64,000 nt of DNA from an uncultured Alphaproteobacteria bacterium (GTDB lineage Bacteria > Pseudomonadota > Alphaproteobacteria > HIMB59 > GCA-002718135): contig CACONS010000004.1 of assembly GCA_902628645.1 (NCBI GenBank), forward strand, positions 17,301-81,300, written 5' to 3'. Positions within the stretch are counted from its first letter, which is position 1; each line of letters starts with the position of its first letter. Below the pieces are notes generated by a model. The model was not told where the DNA came from and made no database searches. It saw only the letters and a list, made by a program, of their open reading frames with translations. Position numbers and translations under genes: made by a program. Positions 1-8,533 of the stretch are shown here, one piece after another.

Positions 1-1
1 A

Positions 2-2515
2 CATTTTCATTATCATTGTGATGTTCTGATTGTTGGAGCAGGAGTAAGTGGACTAATTTCAGCAGAAATTGCAGCAAGCAAAAATTATAAAGTATTACTA
101 ATCGAGCAAGATGAGGATCTTGGAGGTGAAATTTTATCTACAAAAAATAAAAACATCAAAATTGACAATTTACCAATAAATGAATGGAAGAATAAAATCA
201 TTGATAAACTTTTTAAATATTCAAATGTAAAAATAGTTAAAAATACGACTTGTTTTGCATACTTGAATTATAATTTATTATTAGCAGTACAAGAAATTGA
301 TCCAAAAAAAGGTCTAAATAAAAAAAATGATATTAGAGAAAGAATTTGGAAAATTAGATCTAAAAAAGTTATTCTGGCAACTGGAGCAATAGAACGACCA
401 ATAATTTTTAATAATAATGATAGGCCAGGAATTATGCTTTCGAACAGTGCAAAAAAATATTTAAATAAATATGGAGTTGCTGTTGGAAAAAACTTAGTTT
501 TTTTTACAAATAATGATAGCGCTTATGAAACTGCATTAGATTTTGTTGAGCAAGGTATAAAAGTAGAAGCTATTGTGGATACCAGAGATAATAGCGATGG
601 TTACTTTCCAAACAGAGCAAATGAATTAGGTGTTACGATACTTAAAGGGTACGAAATTAGTGATACTATTGGAAGATTAAAAATTAGAGAAGTTAAATTA
701 AAAAAAATTACAACTGAAAATAATAATGAGAAATCTTCTATAAATATTAAATGTGATCTTTTAGCAATTGCTGGTGGTTGGACTCCTACTGTCCATTTAT
801 TTACTCAATCAAAAGGAAAACTTAAATATAGAGATATTGACGGAAGTTATATTCCAAGTGAAGTTTATCAAGACACATTATGCATCGGAAGTTGCAATGG
901 TGACTATAACTTAAATGAAATATTACTTAAAACTCAAGAAGATACTTTGGCATATTTAAATAATAATGATGAAAATGAACTTGGTAAAGTTAATTACAAA
1001 TCAGATAATCTAAAGTACGGTAAACACGAAAACATTTGGATTACATCGAAGAATAATATTTCAAGAACAAAAATGTTTGTAGATTTTCAAAATGACGTAA
1101 CGGCAAAAGATATTAAATTAGCTTTAAAAGAGGGTTTTCAATCTATTGAACATGTTAAACGTTATACAACTACAGGTATGGCTACTGATCAAGGTAAGAC
1201 CAGTAATATTAACGCTCTTGGAATAATATCAGAGTTAACTAATACTGATATTTCTGAATTAGGTACGACAACATTTCGTTTACCTTATAAACCAGTAACT
1301 TTTGGAGCAATTGCTGGGCGTCATGTAAAAGAATTTTTTGATTTAGAAAGAACAAGCCCAATGCATCAATGGCATATTGATAATAGGGCTTTATTTGAAG
1401 ATGTAGGTCAATGGAAAAGAGCTTGGTATTATCCTAAAAAAAATGAAAATTTTCAGTCTGCATTAAATAGAGAAGTCAAAGCAACTAGAGATAGTTTAGG
1501 AATATTAGATGCATCAACTCTCGGTAAAATAGATATTAAAGGAAGAGACGTTAGTGAATTTTTAAATAGAGTTTACACAAACTCTTGGTCAAAATTAGAG
1601 ATTGGAAAATGTCGATACGGTGTAATGTTAGGAGATGATGGAATGGTCATTGATGATGGTGTAACAACTAGATTAGATGAGTTTCATTATCTTATGTCGA
1701 CAACTACAGGAAATGCAGCATCAGTAATGTCAAAATTAGAAGATTGGCTACAAACAGAATGGCCAGAACTAGAAGTATATTTAACGTCAGTTACAGAAAA
1801 CTATGGAACCATAAGTTTAAATGGTCCAAATTCTAAGAAATTAATGCAAAAACTAATTCCAGATTTTGATTTTTCAAAAGAAAATTTTCCTCATATGAGT
1901 TTTAAAGATATTAATATTAGTGGGATTATGTGCAGAGTCATGCGAATAAGTTTCACTGGAGAAATGTGTTACGAAATAAATGTTCCTTCTGGTTATGCTA
2001 AAAATCTTTGGGAGATTTGTATAGATAAGGGTAAAGAATTTAATATTACTCCATACGGAACTGAAGCAATGCATGTTCTTCGGGCTGAAAAAGGTTTTAT
2101 TATAGTTGGCCAAGAAACAGATGGCTCTGTAACACCTGTAGATCTAGATATGGACTGGATTGTCAGTAAGAAAAAATATGATTTTATTGGTAAGAGAGCT
2201 TTATTTAGAAGTGACACTATCAAAAAAGACAGAAAACAATTAGTTGGATTAAAGACTAAAGATCCAAATAAAGTTCTTGAAGAAGGTTCACAATTAGTTG
2301 AAAAAATTACTTCACTACCAATGAAAATGGTTGGGCATGTTACATCTAGTTATTATTCACCTAATTTAAAAAGCTCATTTGCTTTAGCTTTAATAAAAGG
2401 TGGTCTTGAAAAGAAAGGCAAAGTTCTTTTTGCTCCTATGGAAAATGAAAATATTGAAGTTGAAATAACTAGTCCTGTATTTATTGATCCTAAAAATCAT
2501 AGGATAAATCAATGA
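2..2515 (+). CDS. soxA: Sarcosine oxidase alpha subunit, 5'-truncated by the window edge
   Basis: Large subunit of heterotetrameric sarcosine oxidase, which oxidatively demethylates sarcosine to glycine and passes the methyl group to tetrahydrofolate. The frame is open from base 2, giving 837 visible residues; a TTG at 263 is internal and not the true start. Near the left edge a FAD/NAD-binding GAGVSG motif follows CDVLIV, as in SoxA after its N-terminal 2Fe-2S domain, which lies outside the window (the family is about 1000 aa). Then come the pyridine-nucleotide/FAD domain, a Cys-poor linker with TGMATDQGKTSNINALGI, and a GcvT-type folate-binding half from about nt 1360 to the end. The stop overlaps soxG by 4 nt (ATGA). 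soxB and soxD are expected upstream, outside the window. Family call is firm; subunit assembly is inferred. Confidence 0.93.
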   Translation, partial: HFHYHCDVLIVGAGVSGLISAEIAASKNYKVLLIEQDEDLGGEILSTKNKNIKIDNLPINEWKNKIIDKLFKYSNVKIVKNTTCFAYLNYNLLLAVQEIDPKKGLNKKNDIRERIWKIRSKKVILATGAIERPIIFNNNDRPGIMLSNSAKKYLNKYGVAVGKNLVFFTNNDSAYETALDFVEQGIKVEAIVDTRDNSDGYFPNRANELGVTILKGYEISDTIGRLKIREVKLKKITTENNNEKSSINIKCDLLAIAGGWTPTVHLFTQSKGKLKYRDIDGSYIPSEVYQDTLCIGSCNGDYNLNEILLKTQEDTLAYLNNNDENELGKVNYKSDNLKYGKHENIWITSKNNISRTKMFVDFQNDVTAKDIKLALKEGFQSIEHVKRYTTTGMATDQGKTSNINALGIISELTNTDISELGTTTFRLPYKPVTFGAIAGRHVKEFFDLERTSPMHQWHIDNRALFEDVGQWKRAWYYPKKNENFQSALNREVKATRDSLGILDASTLGKIDIKGRDVSEFLNRVYTNSWSKLEIGKCRYGVMLGDDGMVIDDGVTTRLDEFHYLMSTTTGNAASVMSKLEDWLQTEWPELEVYLTSVTENYGTISLNGPNSKKLMQKLIPDFDFSKENFPHMSFKDINISGIMCRVMRISFTGEMCYEINVPSGYAKNLWEICIDKGKEFNITPYGTEAMHVLRAEKGFIIVGQETDGSVTPVDLDMDWIVSKKKYDFIGKRALFRSDTIKKDRKQLVGLKTKDPNKVLEEGSQLVEKITSLPMKMVGHVTSSYYSPNLKSSFALALIKGGLEKKGKVLFAPMENENIEVEITSPVFIDPKNHRINQ

Positions 2516-3087
2516 GCTTAGCCTTTAATAATGTCCTTAATTTAAATAAAAAAAATTACAACGGAGTTACAATTGAAGAATTAAGCTTGTCAGGTAAAAT
2601 AAATATACGAGGTAAAAGTTCTGATAAAGAGTTTATGAAAAACATTGGCTCAGCATTAAACTTAGTATTACCAATTGAACCAAATGTAAGAATTTTTAAT
2701 AATAATATTAGTATTATGTGGCTTGGTCCTAATGAATGGTTAGTTATAACACCAGAAAATGAAAAGGATGGAATTATCTCTTTGTTAAAATCTACTCTCA
2801 ATCCACAAAAGACAGCAATTACTGATGTTTCATTTAATAGAACTATTTTACGGCTTGAAGGTGAAAAAGTGTTTACGTTACTTTCTAAATTTCTTGTTGC
2901 CAACTTAGAAAAAATTTTGAAAACTAATTTTTCTGTAGCTCAAACAATATTTATAAAAATTCCTGTACTTTTTGTTAGAAATAATAATGATGAAGAATCT
3001 ACATCATTAGATTTGCATTTAAATAGATCACATACAAAATATGTTTACGAATTATTAGTTGATGGTAGTAAAAATCTTAATATTTAA
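2512..3087 (+). CDS. soxG: Sarcosine oxidase gamma subunit
   Basis: Small gamma subunit of heterotetrameric sarcosine oxidase, 191 aa, near the usual length. The ATG overlaps the soxA stop (ATGA), which supports translational coupling. It carries the typical gamma-subunit stretch IMWLGPNEWLVITPENE, followed by a TDVSFNRTILRLEG segment related to the GcvT fold. No signal peptide or membrane segment is present, as expected for a cytoplasmic subunit. The last 26 nt overlap the start of the downstream nuclease gene. Identification rests on position plus the LGPNEWL motif. Confidence 0.9.
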   Translation: MSLAFNNVLNLNKKNYNGVTIEELSLSGKINIRGKSSDKEFMKNIGSALNLVLPIEPNVRIFNNNISIMWLGPNEWLVITPENEKDGIISLLKSTLNPQKTAITDVSFNRTILRLEGEKVFTLLSKFLVANLEKILKTNFSVAQTIFIKIPVLFVRNNNDEESTSLDLHLNRSHTKYVYELLVDGSKNLNI

Positions 3088-3541
3088 CCTATTTTTTATA
3101 TTAATTTGTTTTAGTACATTTTCATCTGGTAAGACTATCTTTGGTAATGCAAAAGTAATCGATGGTGATACTATTCATATTAAGAAAAATAAAATAAGAC
3201 TGCATGCTATTGATGCTCCTGAGACAAATCAGACATGTAATAAAAATAATAAAGTTTGGAATTGTGGTGTTGAGGCAACTGAATTTTTGATAAAGTTAAT
3301 AGGCAAAAATAAAATTGAATGTATTACATCGGGAAAGGATCGATATAATAGATTTATTGGTATATGTTATAAAGAGACTTTAGATTTAAATAGTGAAATG
3401 GTCCTTAATGGATGGGCAATAGCTTATCGCTATTATTCTATGGATTACGTTGAAGAGGAGGAAGAAGCAAAAAAACAAAAAAAAGGGTTATGGAGTGGAG
3501 AGTTTGAAGAACCTTATTTATTTAGAAAAAAAAATAAATAA
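3062..3541 (+). CDS. Secreted thermonuclease-family (SNase-like) nuclease
   Basis: Staphylococcal-nuclease-fold protein of 159 aa, predicted to be exported: hydrophobic N-terminus (MVVKILIFNLFFILICFSTFS) with probable cleavage near SSG. The SNase core is clear: VIDGDTIHIKKNKIRLHAID with APE, then DRYNRFIGICY and LNGWAIAYRYY. The Asp and Arg residues expected for Ca2+ and phosphate binding are present in these motifs. I use ATG 3062; a TTG lies one codon earlier. The gene begins inside the end of soxG (26 nt overlap), so it is probably co-transcribed with the sox genes although no functional link is evident. Likely role: breakdown of extracellular or periplasmic nucleic acid. Confidence 0.82.
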   Translation: MVVKILIFNLFFILICFSTFSSGKTIFGNAKVIDGDTIHIKKNKIRLHAIDAPETNQTCNKNNKVWNCGVEATEFLIKLIGKNKIECITSGKDRYNRFIGICYKETLDLNSEMVLNGWAIAYRYYSMDYVEEEEEAKKQKKGLWSGEFEEPYLFRKKNK

Positions 3542-4234
3542 TCACCCGTGATGTTGTAGGTCTTTTAGATAAATTAAATCTTTAATTTGCTTTTCTTTTT
3601 TTTCAATTTCAACATCTTTATTTTCGATTGTTGTTTTTAATTTATTTAATTCTTTTTCAAAATTAAGATTTTTTTGTTTAATTTGTTTAATTTCTGATTT
3701 TAATATTGAATTTTCAATATTTGCTTCTTCTGCATTTTCAGAAGATGTAGAATTAGCTAATTCAGTTTCTAATTTTCTAACTAAATTTTTATAGTTTGAT
3801 AATTGATCTTTTAATCCAGTAATTTGAGTTTCAAGTTTTTTTATTTGTTCAATATTTTGTGAATAATTTTCTAAGGTGCTATTCTCTAAATCTGATATAT
3901 TGTTAAGCGATTGTTCATAATCATTTTTAACGGTGTTAAACGATTTATTTAAATCATTTATTTCTTCACGTAATTTTTTAATTTGGTCATCTCTAAATTT
4001 TAACCTTTGATTTTTCTGAAATACTTCAAGTCTTAATTCTTCTATTTCAGATCTTAAGCTTGATTCATCTACAACATTACTTGGGATTATTTCATCCAAA
4101 GGTTGTTCTTCTTCTGTCGTAAAATCTATGGAGGGTAAATAGAAAAAAATACCAAATATAGCTAGAATAAATATGATAAATAAATATCTGTTCCTTCTTC
4201 TTTTTCTTGCTCTTGCTCCAACAAAACCTACCAT
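3542..4234 (-). CDS. Membrane-anchored coiled-coil protein, unknown function
   Basis: No family recognised. The 230 aa protein starts with a basic stretch (ARARKRRRNR), one transmembrane segment (about residues 17-35, YLFIIFILAIFGIFFYL), a short acidic linker, then about 170 residues of nearly continuous heptad-rich coiled coil full of Lys, Glu, Asn and Leu (for example LRSEIEELRLEVFQKNQRLK). The topology suggests an inner-membrane protein with a periplasmic coiled coil; the positive N-terminus favours an N-in orientation. Its stop codon abuts the convergent nuclease gene, with no spacer. The acyltransferase gene lies 38 nt upstream on the same strand. A division or envelope role is possible but unsupported. 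Confidence 0.6.
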   Translation of the reverse strand: MVGFVGARARKRRRNRYLFIIFILAIFGIFFYLPSIDFTTEEEQPLDEIIPSNVVDESSLRSEIEELRLEVFQKNQRLKFRDDQIKKLREEINDLNKSFNTVKNDYEQSLNNISDLENSTLENYSQNIEQIKKLETQITGLKDQLSNYKNLVRKLETELANSTSSENAEEANIENSILKSEIKQIKQKNLNFEKELNKLKTTIENKDVEIEKKEKQIKDLIYLKDLQHHG

Positions 4235-4272
4235 AAGTGCTCTATAAAACGCTAGTTAAAAAAAATAAATAT

Positions 4273-5106
4273 TTAATTATTGTTAAGTTGTGGATCTAAT
4301 GAATAGGTTACTGATCTCAAATGTAATGTTATCTCTTTAATGTCTCCTATTTCTGCAAGATCTTCATAGGATATTATTGGTCCAAAATACATATTAATAC
4401 TATCACCAATTTTCCTTTTTAGTTCATACATACAAAGTGAGTATCTAAAAGTTAAACCTAATTTATTTGCCATATGATACCATTGACTATTTTGACCATC
4501 AAAGAAAATTGGAAGAACTGGACTTTTTGTTTTAAGAATTAATTTGGAAACCCACTGTTTCCACTCGCCATCATCAGCTTTTGTATTCTTGTTTAAATTT
4601 TTTTTTGTCGCAATTCTTCCCGATGGGAATAGAACAATTACCCCATCGTTTAGCAAGACTTTTTCAGCTTCTTTCCTAGTATTAATATTTGTAAGTAAAG
4701 CTTCTTTTGTTTCATTAAAATCAATTGGTAATATTTTATCTTTTACAGCATCAGCTTGTCTTAAAACTTTATGTGTTACCATTTTATAATCTTGTCTTAC
4801 TTTTGATAAAACAGAACAAATAGAAACACCATCAGCAACACCAAATGCATGATTAGCTATTACGATTAATTTACCTTTTGAAGGAATATAGCTATTTTTC
4901 TTAAAATTAGTTATTAATTTTAGATCAAGCTTTGTAACTGCATCATCCCAAAAAAGTTGTGGAGGTCGATTTTCTGATAGATATTCATCATATAATTTTT
5001 TTAACTTTAATTTTCCCGTCAGGAGCTCTGTAATCATAATGAACAGCTGTCCTAGACGATTGACTTCAGCTGTTGCAAAAGTAAAAGCTATATTATTTTT
5101 CTTCAC
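4273..5106 (-). CDS. PlsC-like / hemolysin-type lysophospholipid acyltransferase family protein
   Basis: Glycerophospholipid or ornithine-lipid type acyltransferase, 277 aa. The acyltransferase block I (H-x4-D type) appears as VIANHAFGVADGVSI, and the later FPSGRIATKK matches the FPEG/FPAG-like substrate-binding block. The wider pattern (NHxxGxADG) resembles OlsA and putative-hemolysin acyltransferases more than classical PlsC (NHxSxxD). The start is a GTG at 5106; no strong ribosome-binding site decides it. It lies 74 nt after the ETF-QO gene on the same strand and may be read through from that operon. The acyl acceptor cannot be told from sequence. Confidence 0.72.
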   Translation of the reverse strand: MKKNNIAFTFATAEVNRLGQLFIMITELLTGKLKLKKLYDEYLSENRPPQLFWDDAVTKLDLKLITNFKKNSYIPSKGKLIVIANHAFGVADGVSICSVLSKVRQDYKMVTHKVLRQADAVKDKILPIDFNETKEALLTNINTRKEAEKVLLNDGVIVLFPSGRIATKKNLNKNTKADDGEWKQWVSKLILKTKSPVLPIFFDGQNSQWYHMANKLGLTFRYSLCMYELKRKIGDSINMYFGPIISYEDLAEIGDIKEITLHLRSVTYSLDPQLNNN

Positions 5107-5180
5107 TTTTTAATTATTTAATAATTTTATGATTTAAATAAAATTATTGTAAGATAAAGTCCATATGAAATACAAGTGTA

Positions 5181-6809
5181 TTACATATTTGCATAGTTGG
5201 GACCACCACTTCCTTCGGGTACAACCCATGTTATGTTTTGGGATGGCTCTTTTATATCGCATGTCTTACAATGAATACAGTTTTGTGCATTAATAATAAA
5301 TTTAGGAATTAATGGATCTGTCTTATCTACTTCATAAACACCCGCTGGACAATACCTTTGAGAAGGTTCGTCATATTCGCTTAAGGTATAATTAATTGGC
5401 AAATCTTTATCTTTGAGTTGTAAATGAACAGGTTGATCATCTTCATGATTTGTACCTGTTAAATAAACAGAACTAGTTTTATCAAAAGTAAACACACCAT
5501 CATATTTAGGATATTCAATTTTTTCTGAATTTTTTGCAAGCTGTAAACATTCATGATCAGCATGTTTATGTTTTAAAGTGAAAGGTAGCTTACCTCTAAA
5601 AATAATCTGATCTATACCAGTGAATATAATCGCAGGTATTAGGCCCCAATTAAAACTTGGCTTTACATTTCTTGCCGCATAAAGCTCTTTATATAACCAA
5701 GAGTTATTAAATTTTTTCTCAAATTCTGATAGAGGTTTCGAATTTATAAGGTAATCAACAATTGTTTCTCCAGCAATAATACCACTCTTCATCGCTGTAT
5801 GAGATCCCTTAATTTTTGGCATATTCAATGTACCTGCATCACATCCAACCAATAAAGCGCCAGGTAAATACATTTTTGGAAGACTTTGTAACCCACCTTC
5901 TATTAGAGCTCTTGCGCCATAAGCAATTCTTTTACCATTAGTTAATATTTTTTTGATTGCAGGGTGAGTTTTAAATTTTTGAAATTCATCATAAGGAGAT
6001 AAATATGGATTTTTATAGTCAAGACCTATGACATAACCTAAAAAAATTTGTTTTTTTTCTGCATGGTAGCAGAAACTTCCACCATAGGTTGAATTATCTA
6101 AAGGCCAACCGGCAGTATGCATTACAAGACCCTCCTCATGTTGTGATTCATCAATTTCCCAAATTTCTTTGAAACCAATGCCGTATTGTTGAGGTGATTT
6201 ACCTTCAGATAAATTGTATTTTTTAATAAGTTCTTTTCCCAGATGTCCTCTACAACCTTCAGCAAACACGGTCACTTTAGCATTGATATTAATACCTGGC
6301 TCAAAACTATCTTTATTATTTCCATTTTTATCTATTCCCATATCTCCTGTTTGAACACCCAAAACCTTATTATCTTCAGAGTACAAAATCTTTGAAGCAG
6401 CAAATCCTGGGAAAATTTCTACTCCTAAATTTTCAGCCTCTGTTGCCAACCATCGGCATAAATTTGCTAAACTAATAATATAATTATTATGATTTTTCTG
6501 AACACTTGGCAAAAGCCATGTTGGCCAACTCAGAGATTTATTTTTAGATAAGAACAAAAATTTTTCTTTTGAAACTTTTGTTTTAATTGGTGAATCTTTT
6601 TCTCTCCAATCTGGAATTAGCTCATCGAGAGCTCTAGTTTCAAAGACATTTCCACTTAAAATGTGTGCTCCTACTTCTGAACCTTTCTCTAAAATACAGA
6701 CATTAATATCAGGGTTTAATTGTTTAATTTTTATCGCCGTTGTTAAGCCTGAAGGTCCTGCTCCCACGACCACAACGTCATAATCCATTGACTCACGATT
6801 TACTTCCAT
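5181..6809 (-). CDS. etfD: Electron transfer flavoprotein-ubiquinone oxidoreductase
   Basis: Membrane-associated flavo-iron-sulfur enzyme that moves electrons from reduced ETF to ubiquinone; 542 aa, normal length. The FAD Rossmann motif GAGPSG is near residue 16 and the conserved SGNVFETRALDELIPDW stretch is present. The 4Fe-4S site is complete: Cys487 (CPAGVYE) and Cys511, Cys514 and Cys517 (CIHCKTC), followed by the family tail WVVPEGSGGPNY. It is the last gene of a minus-strand operon DMGDH-etfB-etfA-ETF-QO, 23 nt after etfA. The operon makes its electron donor plain: the dimethylglycine-dehydrogenase-like enzyme feeding EtfAB. Very secure. Confidence 0.96.
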   Translation of the reverse strand: MEVNRESMDYDVVVVGAGPSGLTTAIKIKQLNPDINVCILEKGSEVGAHILSGNVFETRALDELIPDWREKDSPIKTKVSKEKFLFLSKNKSLSWPTWLLPSVQKNHNNYIISLANLCRWLATEAENLGVEIFPGFAASKILYSEDNKVLGVQTGDMGIDKNGNNKDSFEPGININAKVTVFAEGCRGHLGKELIKKYNLSEGKSPQQYGIGFKEIWEIDESQHEEGLVMHTAGWPLDNSTYGGSFCYHAEKKQIFLGYVIGLDYKNPYLSPYDEFQKFKTHPAIKKILTNGKRIAYGARALIEGGLQSLPKMYLPGALLVGCDAGTLNMPKIKGSHTAMKSGIIAGETIVDYLINSKPLSEFEKKFNNSWLYKELYAARNVKPSFNWGLIPAIIFTGIDQIIFRGKLPFTLKHKHADHECLQLAKNSEKIEYPKYDGVFTFDKTSSVYLTGTNHEDDQPVHLQLKDKDLPINYTLSEYDEPSQRYCPAGVYEVDKTDPLIPKFIINAQNCIHCKTCDIKEPSQNITWVVPEGSGGPNYANM

Positions 6810-6832
6810 TTTGGTTATTTTAATAAATTAAT

Positions 6833-7786
6833 TTATTGTTGAATAGTATTTAATTTATCTAGTTCAGAAGACAACTGTGGCAATGCCTCAAATAAATCAG
6901 CATTAAGACCATAATCTGCTATATTAAAAATAGGAGCTTCTTCGTCTTTATTTATAGCTACAATTACTTTACTTTCTTTCATTCCAGCTAAATGTTGTAT
7001 CGCTCCAGAAATACCTACTGCTATGTATAAATCAGGCACTACAACCTTACCTGTTTGGCCTACTTGGTAATCATTAGATACATATCCAGCATCAACAGCA
7101 GCTCTTGACGCTCCCACTGCTGCATTCAATTTATCAGCAATTTCATTTAGAAGTTTGAAGTTTTCTGCACTTTGTAAACCTCTTCCACCAGAGATAACCA
7201 CTCTCGCAGTACTTAATTCAGGTCTTTCAGATTGTGATTCTTCTCTATCAATAAATTCAACAGAATTATTTTCTGTTTCAAACTCTAAATTTTCTACAAC
7301 ATCACTTCCGCCACTTGTTTCAACAGGATCAAATGAGGTAGGTCTTATTGTAATTATTTTTGTTTTGTCATTTGATTTAACAGTGGCAATTGCATTACCT
7401 GCATAAATTGGCCTCATAAATGTATCATTACTTATAATTTTTATTACATCACTTATTTGGGCTAGATCTAGTTTTACTGCTATTCTTGGAAATATATTCT
7501 TTCCAAAAGTTGTAGCTGGTGCCATTATATGTGAATATTTCTCCGCAACAGATAAAACAATTGGTTCAATATTTTCTGCGATAGGATTTTTTAATTTTTC
7601 ATTATCAACAAAAATTACTTTTGAAACTTTTTCGCACTTTGCAATTTTTTTTGCTAATTCCTCACATTGAAAGCCAGTAACAAGTACATCAATTTCCTGT
7701 TCAATTTGTGATGCTGCAGATATTGTATTTAAGGTTGCAGGTTTAATATCATTATTATTATGTTCAGCTAAAACTAAAATACTCAT
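6833..7786 (-). CDS. etfA: Electron transfer flavoprotein alpha subunit
   Basis: Alpha subunit of ETF (317 aa), the soluble heterodimeric FAD and AMP carrier. The C-terminal FAD-binding domain shows the signature [20 protein letters not shown] and the following [15 protein letters not shown], both diagnostic. The N-terminal half has the usual ILVLAEH start and the [10 protein letters not shown] block. It overlaps etfB by 4 nt (ATGA), so the two subunits are translationally coupled. Electrons come from the DMGDH-like enzyme encoded two genes upstream and pass to ETF-QO encoded just downstream. Confidence 0.96.
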   Translation of the reverse strand: MSILVLAEHNNNDIKPATLNTISAASQIEQEIDVLVTGFQCEELAKKIAKCEKVSKVIFVDNEKLKNPIAENIEPIVLSVAEKYSHIMAPATTFGKNIFPRIAVKLDLAQISDVIKIISNDTFMRPIYAGNAIATVKSNDKTKIITIRPTSFDPVETSGGSDVVENLEFETENNSVEFIDREESQSERPELSTARVVISGGRGLQSAENFKLLNEIADKLNAAVGASRAAVDAGYVSNDYQVGQTGKVVVPDLYIAVGISGAIQHLAGMKESKVIVAINKDEEAPIFNIADYGLNADLFEALPQLSSELDKLNTIQQ

Positions 7787-8532
7787 ATTACTTTTGCCTC
7801 ATGTTTTAATTTTTGTACAAGTTCTGAAACATCATTTACCATGATTCCTTTTTGACGAACAGGTGGTTCTTCGACTTTTAATTGCTCTGTTCTTGAGCTT
7901 ATATCTATACCTAAAGAATTTGCATCCTTTATATCAATAGGTTTTTTCTTTGCTTTCATGATATTTGGTAGTGAAGCATATCTTGGTTCATTTAAACGTA
8001 GATCACATGAAGCAACAAATGGAATGTTTACCTTGATTCTTTCAAGTCCTTCATCAATTTCTCTTGTGATTGTTGCAGATTTATCTTCTATTTCAATTTT
8101 TGAAGCAAATGTAGCTTGTGGCCAGTTTAGTAAAGCTGATGTCATTTGGCCTGTTTGATTAGAGTCATCATCAATTGCCTGTTTACCCATTAATATTATT
8201 GAAGGCTTTTCTTCTTCAGCAATTTTTGAAATTATTTTAGAAATAGCTAAAGGTTCCAGTTCATTATCTGTTTTAATATGAATTCCTCTATCGGCACCCA
8301 TAGCAAGGGCAGTACGTATTGTCTCTTGAGCTTTATCACCACCTATTGAAAGAACAATTATTTCATCAGCCTTACCTGACTCCTTTATACGAAGCGCTTC
8401 TTCAACTGCGTTTTCATCTGGTGGGTTCATAGACATTTTTACATTGTCTTTTTCCACACCACTTCCATCTGGTTTAACTCTAATCTGAACATTATAATCG
8501 ATTACCCTTTTTACAGTTACTAAGAGCTTCAT
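7783..8532 (-). CDS. etfB: Electron transfer flavoprotein beta subunit
   Basis: Beta subunit of ETF (249 aa), which binds AMP and carries the partner-recognition loop. That loop, [17 protein letters not shown], is intact and includes the Leu and Lys residues that dock acyl-CoA or dimethylglycine dehydrogenases. The N-terminus [20 protein letters not shown] is typical. Only 1 nt separates it from the upstream dehydrogenase gene, and it overlaps etfA downstream by 4 nt. This is the housekeeping (group I) ETF type, not the nitrogen-fixation or bifurcating type, judged by the loop and by its ETF-QO neighbour. Confidence 0.96.
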   Translation of the reverse strand: MKLLVTVKRVIDYNVQIRVKPDGSGVEKDNVKMSMNPPDENAVEEALRIKESGKADEIIVLSIGGDKAQETIRTALAMGADRGIHIKTDNELEPLAISKIISKIAEEEKPSIILMGKQAIDDDSNQTGQMTSALLNWPQATFASKIEIEDKSATITREIDEGLERIKVNIPFVASCDLRLNEPRYASLPNIMKAKKKPIDIKDANSLGIDISSRTEQLKVEEPPVRQKGIMVNDVSELVQKLKHEAKVI

Positions 8533-8533
8533 C

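Noticed and set aside
263..2515. Separate 750-residue protein starting at TTG 263
   Set aside because: The frame is open upstream to base 2 and encodes the FAD motif expected in SoxA, so 263 is internal.
5120..5148. AT-only inverted repeat between acyltransferase and ETF-QO genes
   Set aside because: The 11-bp arms contain only A and T; such repeats are expected by chance here and would form a weak stem.
7155..7406. Plus-strand reading frame inside etfA
   Set aside because: Antisense shadow of a strongly conserved gene, with no start signal or family match.
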